This document shows, one piece after another, positions 16,938 through 25,241 of a stretch of 64,000 nucleotides of DNA (within the stretch, counting starts at the first letter, position 1; every line of letters begins with the position of its first letter). This DNA is from Pontitalea aquivivens. GTDB taxonomy: Bacteria; Pseudomonadota; Alphaproteobacteria; Rhodobacterales; Rhodobacteraceae. The notes under the pieces are model-generated. The model did not search any database, was not told the origin of the DNA, and worked only from the letters and a program-made list of their open reading frames with translations. Location of the stretch: the NCBI RefSeq assembly GCF_046507575.1, contig NZ_JBKFEY010000001.1:434001-498000 (forward strand). The letters are read 5' to 3'. The translations under genes and the position numbers were made by a program.

Positions 16938-17429
16938 TCATTTTATTCCCAGTTTTTCTGCAAGTGCTGCGCGGGCGCGGGCAAGGCGGCTCATGACGGT
17001 GCCCTTGGGCACGCCCAGAACCTCGGCCGCTTCGGCATAGGACAGGTCTTCATAGGCCACCAGCAACAGCACCTCGCGCTGACCAGCGGGCAGTTCGGCC
17101 ATGGCAGCTTCGGTCGCACCGAGCATCAGGCGGCTTTCGGTGACGTCCGCGCCATCGACGGTGGCGGATTCGGGGGTGTCGGCCACGTCGACTTCGGTGC
17201 CGCGGGTGCGGTTGCGGCGGGTCATGTCGATCCAGGCATTGCGCAGGATGCGGAAGGTCCATGCATCCAGCCGCAGGTCGGGGCCGCGCCGGTCGCGCGC
17301 GGCCAGCGCCTTTTCAACGGTGATCTGGACCAGATCATCGGCCAGATCGCCGCGCCGGCACAGCGACAGCGCAAACCGCCGCAGGTTGGGCAAAAGCGCA
17401 ATCAGTTCTGTTTCAAAGGAATCGCCCAT
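16938..17429 (-). CDS. ECF-type RNA polymerase sigma factor
   Basis: A 163-residue sigma-70 family factor with only regions 2 and 4. Region 2 covers residues 8-78 ('LRRFALSLCRRGDLADDLVQ', 'FRILRNAWIDMTRR'), and region 4 covers about 108-158 ('LPAGQREVLLLVAYEDLSYA', 'LGVPKGTVMSRLARAR'). The ATG at 17429 gives the normal N-terminus 'MGDSFETELIALLP'; the frame stays open far upstream but that part runs antisense to the acidic tract of the subtilase gene and is rejected. Its anti-sigma partner follows directly. The intergenic region is shared with the divergent secreted subtilase gene, a plausible target. Confidence 0.93.
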   Translation of the reverse strand: MGDSFETELIALLPNLRRFALSLCRRGDLADDLVQITVEKALAARDRRGPDLRLDAWTFRILRNAWIDMTRRNRTRGTEVDVADTPESATVDGADVTESRLMLGATEAAMAELPAGQREVLLLVAYEDLSYAEAAEVLGVPKGTVMSRLARARAALAEKLGIK

Positions 17430-17527
17430 ATGAGGTAGCCTGTTCGGGTTGCCTTGCGGGCACTGGGAATAAATACACGCGCAGAACGTATTCGCGGTAG
17501 TGACTGTTTGCCAGAAGGAATTTCGCC

Positions 17528-18946
17528 ATGTTGTTGCGCCCCCCCCTGCTGCTGCCGCTTGTGTTGCTGGCGGCCCTTGCCCTGCCGCCGGTGGCCTGGC
17601 CCGAGGCAGGTTTTGTCGGCATGGCCTGGGCGGGCGACGACGATGACGACGATGGCAGCGATGATGATGACGATGATGACGATGATGACGATGACGATGA
17701 TGACGATGATGATGACCGAAACGGCAGGGCCGGCCAGCCGGGCGGGCGTGAAACCGATCATGTTGATCAGCGCGCGAAACCGCGTGAAACGCGCGCGCCG
17801 CAGGCCCCGGCACCCCGCCGCCGCACCCCGCCGCCGCCGGTCCGTGCCCCTGCCGAGGTCGTGGCGCTGGACCTTGCCGCCGATGATCTGGCCGCGTTGA
17901 CCGCGCAGGGCTTTGCCGTTCTGTCGGAACAGCCGGTGCCGGGGCTTGGGCTGACCGCGCATCGCCTGGCGATCCCGCGCGGGCAGACGCTGGAACAGGC
18001 GCGTGCCACGGTGCGCGCGCGCCCGTCCGGGCAGGCAGCGGATTTCAACCATTACTACCGGGCAGAACAGGCCTTTGAAGGGTGCCAGGGCGCTGATTGT
18101 CCGGCGCGCGAGGCGATCGACTGGCCGCGCTTTCCCACGCGCGCCGCGGCAAGCTGCGGGCGCAGCGTGACGATCGGCATGATCGATACCGGCATCAATG
18201 AAAACCACGCCACATTCGCCGGCGCGCAACTGGAACTGCACCGCCTGTCGTCCGACCGGATGGACCCGTCGGGCGCCATTCACGGCACCGCGGTGGCCGC
18301 CCTTCTGGTCGGCGATCCGGCCACGCGGTCGCCGGGGCTGGTGCCGGGGGCGCGGCTGGTGGCGGTCGATGCCTTCCACAGCGACCGCGGGGATGAGCGG
18401 GCCGATGTCGTCAACCTGATCGAGGCGCTGGACTTTCTGGCCGATGCCGGGGCGCGCGTGATCAACCTGAGCCTGGCCGGCCCCTCGAACGCGGTTCTGG
18501 AAGAGATGGTCACCCGCCTCGCGGTGGAGCGCGACATCGTTCTGGTCTCGGCGGCGGGCAATGGCGGGCCGCGGGCGGAACCGGCCTTTCCGGCCGCCTA
18601 TGACCCGGTGATCGCGGTCACGGCGGTGGACCGCGACAGCCGCGTCTATCGCCGCGCCGCGCAGGGGCCGCATATCGACCTGGCCGCGCCGGGGGTGGAT
18701 GTCTGGACGGCGGCCTCGGTCAGCGGCGCGCGGCCAAGGACGGGGACGTCCTTCGCGGTGCCCTTCGTCACCGCCGCCGCCGCGATCCTGCGCGAGGCCG
18801 AGCCCGGCCTTGATGCGCAGGCCGTGGTCGAACGGCTGCGCGCCGCCGCGCGCGATCTGGGCGCGCAGGGGCCAGATGCGGTCTTCGGGGCGGGGCTTTT
18901 GCAATTGCCGGCGGATTGCCTGCCGGTGCCGCCCGCCATGCCTTAG
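17528..18946 (+). CDS. secreted S8-family subtilisin-like serine peptidase with poly-aspartate tract
   Basis: A 472-residue exported protease. A signal peptide covers about residues 1-35 ('LLLPLVLLAALALPPVAW'). Directly after it, residues 37-63 are 25 Asp interrupted once by Gly-Ser, and then comes a basic, Pro-rich linker (64-108). The catalytic domain has D220 in 'IGMIDTGINENHATF', H252 in 'GAIHGTAVAALLVGD', the oxyanion Asn N345 in 'SAAGNGGPRAEP' and S408 in 'RTGTSFAVPFVTAAAAIL', so all catalytic residues are present. C186/C191 and C210 could pair. It is divergent from the ECF sigma gene. The acidic tract could bind calcium or cell-surface cations, which is speculation. Confidence 0.9.
   Translation: MLLRPPLLLPLVLLAALALPPVAWPEAGFVGMAWAGDDDDDDGSDDDDDDDDDDDDDDDDDDDRNGRAGQPGGRETDHVDQRAKPRETRAPQAPAPRRRTPPPPVRAPAEVVALDLAADDLAALTAQGFAVLSEQPVPGLGLTAHRLAIPRGQTLEQARATVRARPSGQAADFNHYYRAEQAFEGCQGADCPAREAIDWPRFPTRAAASCGRSVTIGMIDTGINENHATFAGAQLELHRLSSDRMDPSGAIHGTAVAALLVGDPATRSPGLVPGARLVAVDAFHSDRGDERADVVNLIEALDFLADAGARVINLSLAGPSNAVLEEMVTRLAVERDIVLVSAAGNGGPRAEPAFPAAYDPVIAVTAVDRDSRVYRRAAQGPHIDLAAPGVDVWTAASVSGARPRTGTSFAVPFVTAAAAILREAEPGLDAQAVVERLRAAARDLGAQGPDAVFGAGLLQLPADCLPVPPAMP
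17636..17716 (+). repeat. GAT/GAC trinucleotide tract coding for poly-Asp
   Basis: 27 codons, of which 25 are GAT or GAC in mixed order, make a near-perfect GAY repeat inside the subtilase gene. The gain or loss of single units would keep the frame, so length variation among strains is likely. Confidence 0.9.
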
Positions 18947-18959
18947 GACGCGGCGCCGC

Positions 18960-18985
18960 GCCGGGCAGGCCTTGCCGTGCCCGGC
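18960..18985. terminator. hairpin after the subtilase gene
   Basis: The 8-bp arm GCCGGGCA (18960-18967) pairs with TGCCCGGC (18978-18985) over a 10-base loop, 14 bases past the subtilase stop. No T-run follows, so this is tentative. Confidence 0.4.
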
Positions 18986-19034
18986 CAATCTTGGCACAAC
19001 CCCGCCGACACGCAGTCGGCGAAAGGGCGCAGGC

Positions 19035-19493
19035 ATGATCACCATTACGCAGGAACATCCGGTCCAGCCCGATCTGGCCCTGCTGCACGCGCGCCATACC
19101 CAGGCGATGCATGCCGACACCCCGCCCGAATCGATCCACATGCTGCCCGCCGAGGCGCTGGCCGCATCGGGCATCTGGTTCTTCGTGATGCGTGAGGCGG
19201 GCATGGCGCTGGGCATGGGCGCCTTCAAGCGCATCGATGCGGCCCATGCCGAGATCAAATCGATGCATGTCCTGTCCGAGGCGCGGGGCAGGGGGCTGGC
19301 GCGGCGCCTGTTGGATCACCTGATGGCCAGCGCCCGCGCCGCCGGTTTCGCGCGCCTCAGCCTGGAAACCGGCGCCCAGCCGTCCTTCGCGGCGGCGCGC
19401 GTGCTGTATGCGCAGGCCGGTTTCGCCGAATGCGGCCCCTTTGAAGGCTATGGCCCCGATCCCAACAGTGTCTTCATGACCCGCGCGATCTGA
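19035..19493 (+). CDS. GNAT-family N-acetyltransferase
   Basis: A 152-residue acyl-CoA-dependent acetyltransferase. The acetyl-CoA pyrophosphate loop is 'VLSEARGRGLARRLLDHLMA', the RGxGLA form of motif A; motif B follows around 'GFARLSLETGAQPSFAAARV' and 'LYAQAGFAECGPFEGYG'. This last part ('FAECGPFEGY') fits the small YsnE/PhnO-like GNAT proteins that act on small amines or amino acids. The ATG at 19035 follows GCGCAGG. It stands alone, upstream of tRNA-Arg; the substrate is unknown. Confidence 0.88.
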   Translation: MITITQEHPVQPDLALLHARHTQAMHADTPPESIHMLPAEALAASGIWFFVMREAGMALGMGAFKRIDAAHAEIKSMHVLSEARGRGLARRLLDHLMASARAAGFARLSLETGAQPSFAAARVLYAQAGFAECGPFEGYGPDPNSVFMTRAI

Positions 19494-19544
19494 CCACGAG
19501 GGGCCTTGCACGGCGCGCGGGCTTGGCCCAAAAGGGCAACGGAT

Positions 19545-19621
19545 GGCCCCGTAGCTCAACTGGATAGAGCAGCCGACTTCTAATCGGCAGGTTGAGGGTT
19601 CGATTCCTTCCGGGGTCGCCA
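19545..19621 (+). tRNA. tRNA-Arg (anticodon TCT)
   Basis: A 77-nt tRNA. The acceptor GGCCCCG pairs with CGGGGTC (one G-T pair), followed by G and an encoded CCA. The anticodon stem GCCGA/TCGGC has loop CTTCTAA with TCT at 19579-19581, decoding AGA. It marks the left edge of the metabolic block. No integrase or repeated 3' end was found. Confidence 0.96.
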
Positions 19622-19727
19622 TTCATTTTGCATGTAGATGATCGTGAAAGCCGCCATCCGGTGTAGCGGCGTTGCCGATAGGGTCACAGTCCGCTTATCC
19701 GCACGGCGAGGTCAGAGGCCTTCGTCA

Positions 19728-20693
19728 TCAGAAGTCCAGTTCGATGGCGATGCCCTTCTTGACCGCCAGATCCACAACCGATGCAGCGACAGCAAGGTCC
19801 TGAAGGCCAACACCGGTGCCGTCGAAGATCGTGATCTGGTCATTGGCGGTGCGGCCCGGGTTGGTTCCGTTGATGACCGCGCCAAGCTGGACAATATCAG
19901 TTTCCCTGATCAGGCCTTCGGCAATTGCATGCTGCGCTTCACCAATGCTGACAGACTGTGCCACCTCGTCGGTGAACAGCAATGCCCGCGCCAGCAAAGC
20001 GGTCTCGAGTTCTTGCTTGCCTTTCGTATCGGTGCCCATGCAGGCGATATGCGTGCCCCCCGATACATGGTCCGCCATCAGCGACGGCGCAAAAGCCGAG
20101 GTGATTGTGATGATGACGTCGGCCTCCGCCATGCCGGGCAGTTCGACGGCTTCAAAGGGCACACCGGCCTCGACCGCCACCTTCTCGATATCAGGCAGCA
20201 TCCCGGGGTGGTAATTCCAGCCGATAACCTTCTCGAACGGGCGCTGTTCGAGAGCCGCGCGCAGCTGGAAGGTGGCCTGGTGGCCCGCGCCGACCATGCC
20301 CAACACCTTCGCGTCCGGACGCGCGAGATGCCTGATCGACACCGATGAGGCCGCAGCGGTGCGCAGGGCGGTCAGCAAATTGCCACCGACCATCGCCTGG
20401 ACTTTGCCCGTATCCGGATCGAACAGGAAAACGGTTGACTGATGGTTGATCAGCCCGCGTTTTCCAAGGTTGTTCGGCCAGTAGCCCCCGGCTTTCAGTC
20501 CGAGCACAAGCCCCGCACGGTCGAACCCGCCCTTGAAGCCATAAAGGGCATCCTCGTGCCCGATGGCCTCGCGCACCACGGGGAAATTGCGGGCATCGCC
20601 CGACGCCATGGCGGCAAAGACCTTTTCGACGGCGTCGAATGCCGCCTCGCGCGTCATGAGGCCGGCGATTTCACGTTCGGGTACGATCAGCAT
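19728..20693 (-). CDS. bhcD: iminosuccinate reductase of the beta-hydroxyaspartate cycle
   Basis: A 321-residue member of the ornithine cyclodeaminase/mu-crystallin family. Its place as last gene of a bhcABCD cluster identifies it as BhcD, which reduces iminosuccinate to aspartate with NAD(P)H, regenerating the amino donor of the cycle. The nucleotide fold is at 'VLGMVGAGHQATFQLRAALE'; family segments include 'GFKGGFDRAGLVLGLKAGGY' and 'GGNLLTALRTAAASSVSIRH'. The ATG at 20693 gives the family N-terminus 'MLIVPEREIAGLMTREAAF'. Its ribosome region lies in a CTGTTC-type hexamer repeat. A 167-base gap separates it from bhcC. Confidence 0.9.
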   Translation of the reverse strand: MLIVPEREIAGLMTREAAFDAVEKVFAAMASGDARNFPVVREAIGHEDALYGFKGGFDRAGLVLGLKAGGYWPNNLGKRGLINHQSTVFLFDPDTGKVQAMVGGNLLTALRTAAASSVSIRHLARPDAKVLGMVGAGHQATFQLRAALEQRPFEKVIGWNYHPGMLPDIEKVAVEAGVPFEAVELPGMAEADVIITITSAFAPSLMADHVSGGTHIACMGTDTKGKQELETALLARALLFTDEVAQSVSIGEAQHAIAEGLIRETDIVQLGAVINGTNPGRTANDQITIFDGTGVGLQDLAVAASVVDLAVKKGIAIELDF

Positions 20694-20697
20694 CTTT

Positions 20698-20721
20698 CTG
20701 TCCCTGTTCCTGTTCTTGTTC
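20698..20721. repeat. hexanucleotide repeat in the bhcD leader
   Basis: Four adjacent hexamers of the form CTGTCC, CTGTTC, CTGTTC, TTGTTC end four bases before the bhcD start codon. On the coding strand this is a GAACAG-type repeat lying where the ribosome site should be. Confidence 0.75.
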
Positions 20722-20860
20722 GAGCCGTCGTTGGCGATCACATCGAACCAAGCCGTCCCGGAATTCATGCGCCCGTGTGCCACTGCCGGAAGGAAAGCAT
20801 GCACACGGACGACTATCCTGTTCCTCCCGGGCCAGACCTCTCTGCCTCGGGTCGGAAAGA

Positions 20861-22024
20861 TCAGTAGGCGTGACCGCGCGCGGACACTGGCCAGACGCAT
20901 TCCACCTTGCCGTTCCGCACACCGACATACCAATCGTGCACGTTTGCGGTCGGGTCGCAGTGGCCCGGTACCAACCGGAGTTTGTCATTGACCTTGAGCA
21001 CGCCGTTCGGATCCATCACCACGCCATGCTCGTCCGAGCACTTGATGTATTCGACGTCGTCGCGCCCATAGACAACGGGCAAGCCGCTATCGACGGATTG
21101 CACCTTGAGGCCGGCATCGACGATGGCCTTGTCGGCCTTGGCGTGGCTCATCACCGAGGTCAGGATGAAGAAGGCATTTTCCCATTCGCCCCGGTCGATG
21201 CGCTTTCCGTCCTTGTCCAGAATACGGCCATAGTCCGCGTCCATGAAGGCGTAAGAACCACACTGAAGTTCATTGTACACGCCCGAATTCGACTCGAAAT
21301 AGTAGGAGCCGGTGCCGCCGCCGGAAACGAGTTCACATTCGATGCCTTCGGCTTTCAGGCCCTCGACGGCGTCCTTGACCATCGCGATCGCCACTTCCAG
21401 CTTTTCCTTGCGTGCCGCATAGCTGTCCAGGTGCTGCATGGCGCCCTGGTAGGCCTGGATGCCGGTGAACTTCAGGTTCGGCGCTGCCTTGACCGCCTTT
21501 GCGATTTCGACAACCGCGGGCGTGGTGGTCACACCGCAGCGCCCGGCGCCACAGTCGATTTCCACAAACACCTCCAGCCCGGTGCCGTGCTTTACGGCAG
21601 CATTGGACAGATCGGCCACGTTTGCCAGGTCATCGACGCAGACGATAATGCGGCTGCCCAGCCCGGGCAGGCGCGCCAGCCGGTCGATCTTGGCGGGTTC
21701 GCGGACCTGGTTCGACACCAGCACGTCCTTGATGCCGCCGCGCACGAACACCTCGGCCTCGGACACTTTCTGGCAGCAGACGCCGACCGCGCCGCCCAGA
21801 CGTTCCTGGAGCCTGGCGACGTCAACCGACTTGTGCATCTTGCCATGAACGCGGTGCCGCATGCCATGCGCCCTTGCGTAATCACCCATCTTCCTGATGT
21901 TGCGTTCAAGCGCGTCGAGATCGAGGATCAGGCATGGGGTCTGGATATCGGCTTCATCCATGCCCGGCTTTGCGGGGATGTCATAGCCGACTTCGAAGTC
22001 GTCGAGATTGGTCAGGTCTTTCAT
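20861..22024 (-). CDS. bhcC: beta-hydroxyaspartate aldolase
   Basis: A 387-residue PLP enzyme of the DSD1/D-threonine aldolase fold (alanine-racemase-like barrel). In the cycle it joins glycine and glyoxylate to erythro-beta-hydroxyaspartate. The PLP Lys is in 'RVHGKMHKSVDVARLQER'. The metal site typical of this fold is in 'LVPGHCDPTANVHDWYV', and the phosphate-binding segment is 'LVSGGGTGSYYFESNS'. It lies in order bhcA-bhcB-bhcC on the minus strand, 41 bases after bhcB. A plain D-threonine aldolase is the alternative reading, but the gene set makes BhcC much more likely. Confidence 0.92.
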   Translation of the reverse strand: MKDLTNLDDFEVGYDIPAKPGMDEADIQTPCLILDLDALERNIRKMGDYARAHGMRHRVHGKMHKSVDVARLQERLGGAVGVCCQKVSEAEVFVRGGIKDVLVSNQVREPAKIDRLARLPGLGSRIIVCVDDLANVADLSNAAVKHGTGLEVFVEIDCGAGRCGVTTTPAVVEIAKAVKAAPNLKFTGIQAYQGAMQHLDSYAARKEKLEVAIAMVKDAVEGLKAEGIECELVSGGGTGSYYFESNSGVYNELQCGSYAFMDADYGRILDKDGKRIDRGEWENAFFILTSVMSHAKADKAIVDAGLKVQSVDSGLPVVYGRDDVEYIKCSDEHGVVMDPNGVLKVNDKLRLVPGHCDPTANVHDWYVGVRNGKVECVWPVSARGHAY

Positions 22025-22065
22025 GTCGGCACTCCTCTGTCAGGAATTTGATGGGCAGGGTTGGG

Positions 22066-23037
22066 TCAGACGGCCAGCCAGGGCAGTTTGTCGAGATCGA
22101 CATTGCCGCCGGTCACGATCAGGCCCACGCGCTTGCCCCTGAAGGCATCAGGGGTCTTCAGCACGGTCGCCAGCGGGACTGCCGAAGACGGTTCCATCAC
22201 GATCCGCAGATGTTTCCAGATCAGCATCATCGCGTCGATGATTTCCCGTTCCGAGGCCGTATATATCTCGGATACATGGTTCGACACGAAGTGCCAGGTC
22301 AGGTCTTTCAGGGGCACCAACAGGCCGTCGGCGATGGTCTTGGGCGCGTCATCGGCGATGATGTATCCTGCCTTGAAGCTGCGGCAGGCGTCGTCGGCCT
22401 GCTCGGGCTCTGCAGCGATCACCTTTGTTTCCGGCGCCAGCGTGGACAGCGTCAGGCAGGTGCCCGAGATCATGCCGCCGCCGCCAATGGGTGCGACGAC
22501 CATGTCCAGCCCGCCGGTCTGCTCGATGAATTCTTTGGAACATGTGCCCTGGCCGGCGATCACGCGCGGATCGTTGTAGGGGTGGACGAAATCTCCGCCT
22601 GTTGCGGCCTGCACCCGGGCAAACGTCGCTTCACGCGAAGAGGTCAAAGGCCCGCACTCGGTGATCTTGCCGCCATAGCGGCGCACGGTGTCTTTCTTGG
22701 CCTGTGGCGCGGTGCGTGGCATGACCACGTTGCAGGGAATGCCGCGCCTCATTGCCGCGTAGGAAAGACAGGACGCGTGGTTGCCCGACGAATGCGTGGC
22801 AACGCCCTTTTTCGCCTGTTCATCATCAAGCCCGAAGACCGCGTTGCAGGCACCGCGCACCTTGAAGGCGCCCGGCTCCTGGAAGTTTTCGCACTTGAAA
22901 AACAGTTGAGCGCCCGTCAACTCGTTGAGATAGTCGGATGTCCGAACCGGCGTGCGGCGGATAAAGGGTTCGATACGCACATGGGCGTCAAGCATGTCCT
23001 GATAGGTCGGGACGTACATGTCGGTGTCCTTTATCAT
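22066..23037 (-). CDS. bhcB: beta-hydroxyaspartate dehydratase
   Basis: A 323-residue fold-type II PLP enzyme of the serine/threonine dehydratase family. It removes water from beta-hydroxyaspartate to give iminosuccinate. The PLP Lys is in 'NFQEPGAFKVRGACNAVFG', with the Ser/Asn substrate loop 'THSSGNHASCLSYAA' and the phosphate loop 'PIGGGGMISGTCL'. It starts inside the bhcA stop (ATGA, 4-base overlap), so translation is coupled; this favours the first Met over the one six codons later. There is no C-terminal ACT-like regulatory domain, unlike biosynthetic IlvA. Confidence 0.92.
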   Translation of the reverse strand: MIKDTDMYVPTYQDMLDAHVRIEPFIRRTPVRTSDYLNELTGAQLFFKCENFQEPGAFKVRGACNAVFGLDDEQAKKGVATHSSGNHASCLSYAAMRRGIPCNVVMPRTAPQAKKDTVRRYGGKITECGPLTSSREATFARVQAATGGDFVHPYNDPRVIAGQGTCSKEFIEQTGGLDMVVAPIGGGGMISGTCLTLSTLAPETKVIAAEPEQADDACRSFKAGYIIADDAPKTIADGLLVPLKDLTWHFVSNHVSEIYTASEREIIDAMMLIWKHLRIVMEPSSAVPLATVLKTPDAFRGKRVGLIVTGGNVDLDKLPWLAV

Positions 23038-24224
23038 GCGGCGTTCTTCCGGGCCGCCGCGGGATGGCCGCGGTAATAGTCCTGGGCTGCGGCGACGCCG
23101 GACCCAAGCCTGATGTCAAGGCCCAGGTCGACCATGCACATCTCTGCGGTTGCGAGGCCGGACAGGGTCATGACATCCGTGAGGCTGCCAAGGTGGCCGA
23201 TGCGAAAAACCTTTCCCGCGACCTCGCCAAGGCCGACACCAAAAGCGACGCCGTATTTGCTGGCCGCATGGGAAACGATCGACGTCGCATTGAAACCTTC
23301 GGGCGTTCGGATCGCGCTGACGGTGTCCGAGTGGACCGACGGGCTGGCTGCGCAAAGTTTCAGGCCCCAGGCCGCAACGGCCGCGCGGACGCCTTCCGCA
23401 ATGCGGTGGTGGCGGGCAAAGACGTTCTCCAGGCCTTCGGTCAGCAGCATGCCGCAGGCCGTGTTCAGCCCGTTCAGCAGGCCCACAGCCGGGGTGTAGG
23501 GATAGGCGTTGTTTGCATAGCCCCTGGCCATGTCATGGATGTCAAAGAAAGTGCGTGGCAAGGTGGCTGTCTTCGTCGCCGCCATGGCCTTCGGGCTGAA
23601 ACCGACAATGGCAAGACCAGCCGTCAGCATGAAGCCTTTTTGGGAACCCGTCACGGCGACATCCACCCCCCATTCATCGAAGCGAAAGTCCATCGACGCG
23701 ATCGAGGACACGCCGTCTACGAACAGCATGGCCGGGTGGCCAGCGGCATCCAGCGCGCGACGAACGGCGGCGATGTCCGACCTCACGCCGGTCGCGGTTT
23801 CATTGTGCGTGGCAAGGACGACCTTGATTTCATGGTTCTTGTCAGCGGTCAGGATTTCTTCGTAACGATCCGCAGGCAGCCCTTCACCCCACATGGTTTC
23901 GACAATCTCGACATCAAGGCCGTGGCGCTGACACATGTCGATCCAGCGATGGCTGAACATGCCGTTGCGCGCTGCAAGAACCTTGTTCCCGGCGGACAGG
24001 CAGTTGGACAGCGCGGTTTCCCAGCCACCTGTGCCGGTCGACGGGAAAATGAAGATTTCGGCGCGGTCGCTTTTCAGAACCTTGCGTACGCCTTCACGCG
24101 CCGGGTGCAGGATCTGGCCGAAGAGAGGTGACCTGTGGTCGATCGTCGGCATGTCACAAGCCTTGCGAAGGCTTTCGGGGATGTTGGTCGGGCCCGGGAT
24201 GAAAACGGGGTTCTGAAAGCTCAT
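23034..24224 (-). CDS. bhcA: aspartate-glyoxylate aminotransferase
   Basis: A 396-residue class V aminotransferase, relative of serine-glyoxylate and alanine-glyoxylate transaminases. BhcA moves the amino group of aspartate to glyoxylate, giving oxaloacetate and glycine, the net product step of the cycle. Key parts are 'FIPGPTNIPESLRKA', 'FPSTGTGGWETALSNCLS', the PLP-Asp in 'MLFVDGVSSIASMDFRFDEW' and the PLP-Lys in 'VTGSQKGFMLTAGLAIVG'. It is the first gene after the regulated, AT-rich divergent promoter. A strong AGGAAGGAAA ribosome site precedes the ATG. On its own it could be called serine-glyoxylate transaminase; the cluster decides. Confidence 0.92.
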   Translation of the reverse strand: MSFQNPVFIPGPTNIPESLRKACDMPTIDHRSPLFGQILHPAREGVRKVLKSDRAEIFIFPSTGTGGWETALSNCLSAGNKVLAARNGMFSHRWIDMCQRHGLDVEIVETMWGEGLPADRYEEILTADKNHEIKVVLATHNETATGVRSDIAAVRRALDAAGHPAMLFVDGVSSIASMDFRFDEWGVDVAVTGSQKGFMLTAGLAIVGFSPKAMAATKTATLPRTFFDIHDMARGYANNAYPYTPAVGLLNGLNTACGMLLTEGLENVFARHHRIAEGVRAAVAAWGLKLCAASPSVHSDTVSAIRTPEGFNATSIVSHAASKYGVAFGVGLGEVAGKVFRIGHLGSLTDVMTLSGLATAEMCMVDLGLDIRLGSGVAAAQDYYRGHPAAARKNAA

Positions 24225-24286
24225 GATTGGTTTCCTTCCTTCGTTGCCCGCACGATAAATGCCCTCGGATTTCGTTGATACTATTT

Positions 24287-24361
24287 TGAAAAATCATTTC
24301 ATTTCTGATGTGTTTGAATTTCATTATAGTTGTCAGTATGTTATATTTTTCATATAATGAA
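24287..24361. promoter_or_regulatory. bhcA-bhcR divergent promoter with three palindromic candidate operators
   Basis: The 168-base intergenic region is strikingly AT-rich. It holds TGAAA-N5-TTTCA at 24287-24301, TGAA-T-TTCA at 24315-24323 and TTCAT-ATA-ATGAA at 24349-24361, all made of the same TGAAA/TTTCA-like half-site. Such palindromes fit IclR-type binding. BhcR of Paracoccus is known to bind this interval and to release on glyoxylate; the exact sites here are inferred. Confidence 0.6.
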
Positions 24362-24392
24362 TTTGTTTTTCACATAAAATCGAAGGCTTCTT

Positions 24393-25241
24393 ATGGTTTC
24401 TCAAGATAATAAACCTGAAACGGGTCGGAAGGCGCGTGGCAGACCCCGTGGATGGGAAGACAAGACGGCCCAGAATACGGTTAAGTCTCTTGATCGCGCG
24501 ATGGAGGTCTTTGAGTATCTGAGCGAGGCCCAGGGCAAGCCTTTGACTGCGCTTGCCGGCGAAATGGATCAATCGCCGGCTACGGTTTACCGGATACTTG
24601 TGACACTGGAGGGCAGGGGGCTGGTCGAGTTCGACCATGAAGAGCAGGTGTGGCACATCGGGCCGCGCGCATTTGTCATCGGCGCGCGATTCCTTCGGCG
24701 AACCAGCCTTGTCGATCGGGCCAGACCGATCATGCGCCGACTTATGGAGGCAACCGGCGAAACGGCCAATCTGGGCATCGAAAAGGAAGGCGCCGTTTTG
24801 TTCCTGAGCCAGGTTGAAACCCATGCGAGCATCCGGGCCTTTTTTCCGCCGGGTACATTGTCGCCGATGCATGCATCAGGGATCGGCAAGGCGTTGCTTG
24901 CGCACATGGATGACGACCGGCTGGACAGATTGCTGGCGACCGTCACGCTGGATGCGTTCACCGAACACTCGATAACCGGGACAGCGACGCTCAGGAACGA
25001 GCTCAAGACGATTCGTGAAACGGGTTACGCGGTTGACAATGAGGAAAAGAATGCAGGCATGCGATGCATTGCGGCACCGGTGTTTGACCTGAACACAGAG
25101 GTGATTGCGGGAATATCCGTATCGGGACCGACCAGTCGTGTCAGCCCCGCCGAGATTGAACGGTTGAGCCGCCCCGTGATCGAGGCGGCGCGTCAGTTGA
25201 CCCTGGCGATCGGAGGCAACGTTAATCCGCAGCAGTCCTGA
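24393..25241 (+). CDS. bhcR: IclR-family regulator of the beta-hydroxyaspartate cycle
   Basis: A 282-residue IclR-type regulator, divergent from bhcA. A basic leader (residues 1-25, 'GRKARGRPRGWEDK') is followed by the winged helix-turn-helix at about 30-90 ('AMEVFEYLSEAQGKPLTALA', 'DQSPATVYRILVTLEGRG') and the effector domain (95-275), which includes 'SPMHASGIGKALLAHM' and 'GYAVDNEEKNAGMRCIAAPV'. Position and family match BhcR, the glyoxylate-sensing regulator of the bhc genes. The 3' end overlaps the convergent ureidoglycine aminohydrolase gene by 20 bases. Confidence 0.9.
   Translation: MVSQDNKPETGRKARGRPRGWEDKTAQNTVKSLDRAMEVFEYLSEAQGKPLTALAGEMDQSPATVYRILVTLEGRGLVEFDHEEQVWHIGPRAFVIGARFLRRTSLVDRARPIMRRLMEATGETANLGIEKEGAVLFLSQVETHASIRAFFPPGTLSPMHASGIGKALLAHMDDDRLDRLLATVTLDAFTEHSITGTATLRNELKTIRETGYAVDNEEKNAGMRCIAAPVFDLNTEVIAGISVSGPTSRVSPAEIERLSRPVIEAARQLTLAIGGNVNPQQS

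Noticed and set aside
17430..19258. Minus-strand frames with His/Asp/Ile-rich repeats opposite the subtilase poly-Asp tract
   Set aside because: The apparent poly-His or Ile-Val pattern is only the complement of the GAT/GAC repeat. The ECF sigma factor has a normal start at 17429.
19545..19727. Integration (att) site at tRNA-Arg
   Set aside because: I found no second copy of the tRNA 3' end near the right edge of the block and no integrase; acquisition is kept only as a hypothesis.
20861..24224. Stand-alone annotations as D-threonine aldolase, threonine dehydratase and serine-glyoxylate transaminase
   Set aside because: Each is possible alone, but the four-gene order with a divergent IclR regulator is that of the bhc cluster.
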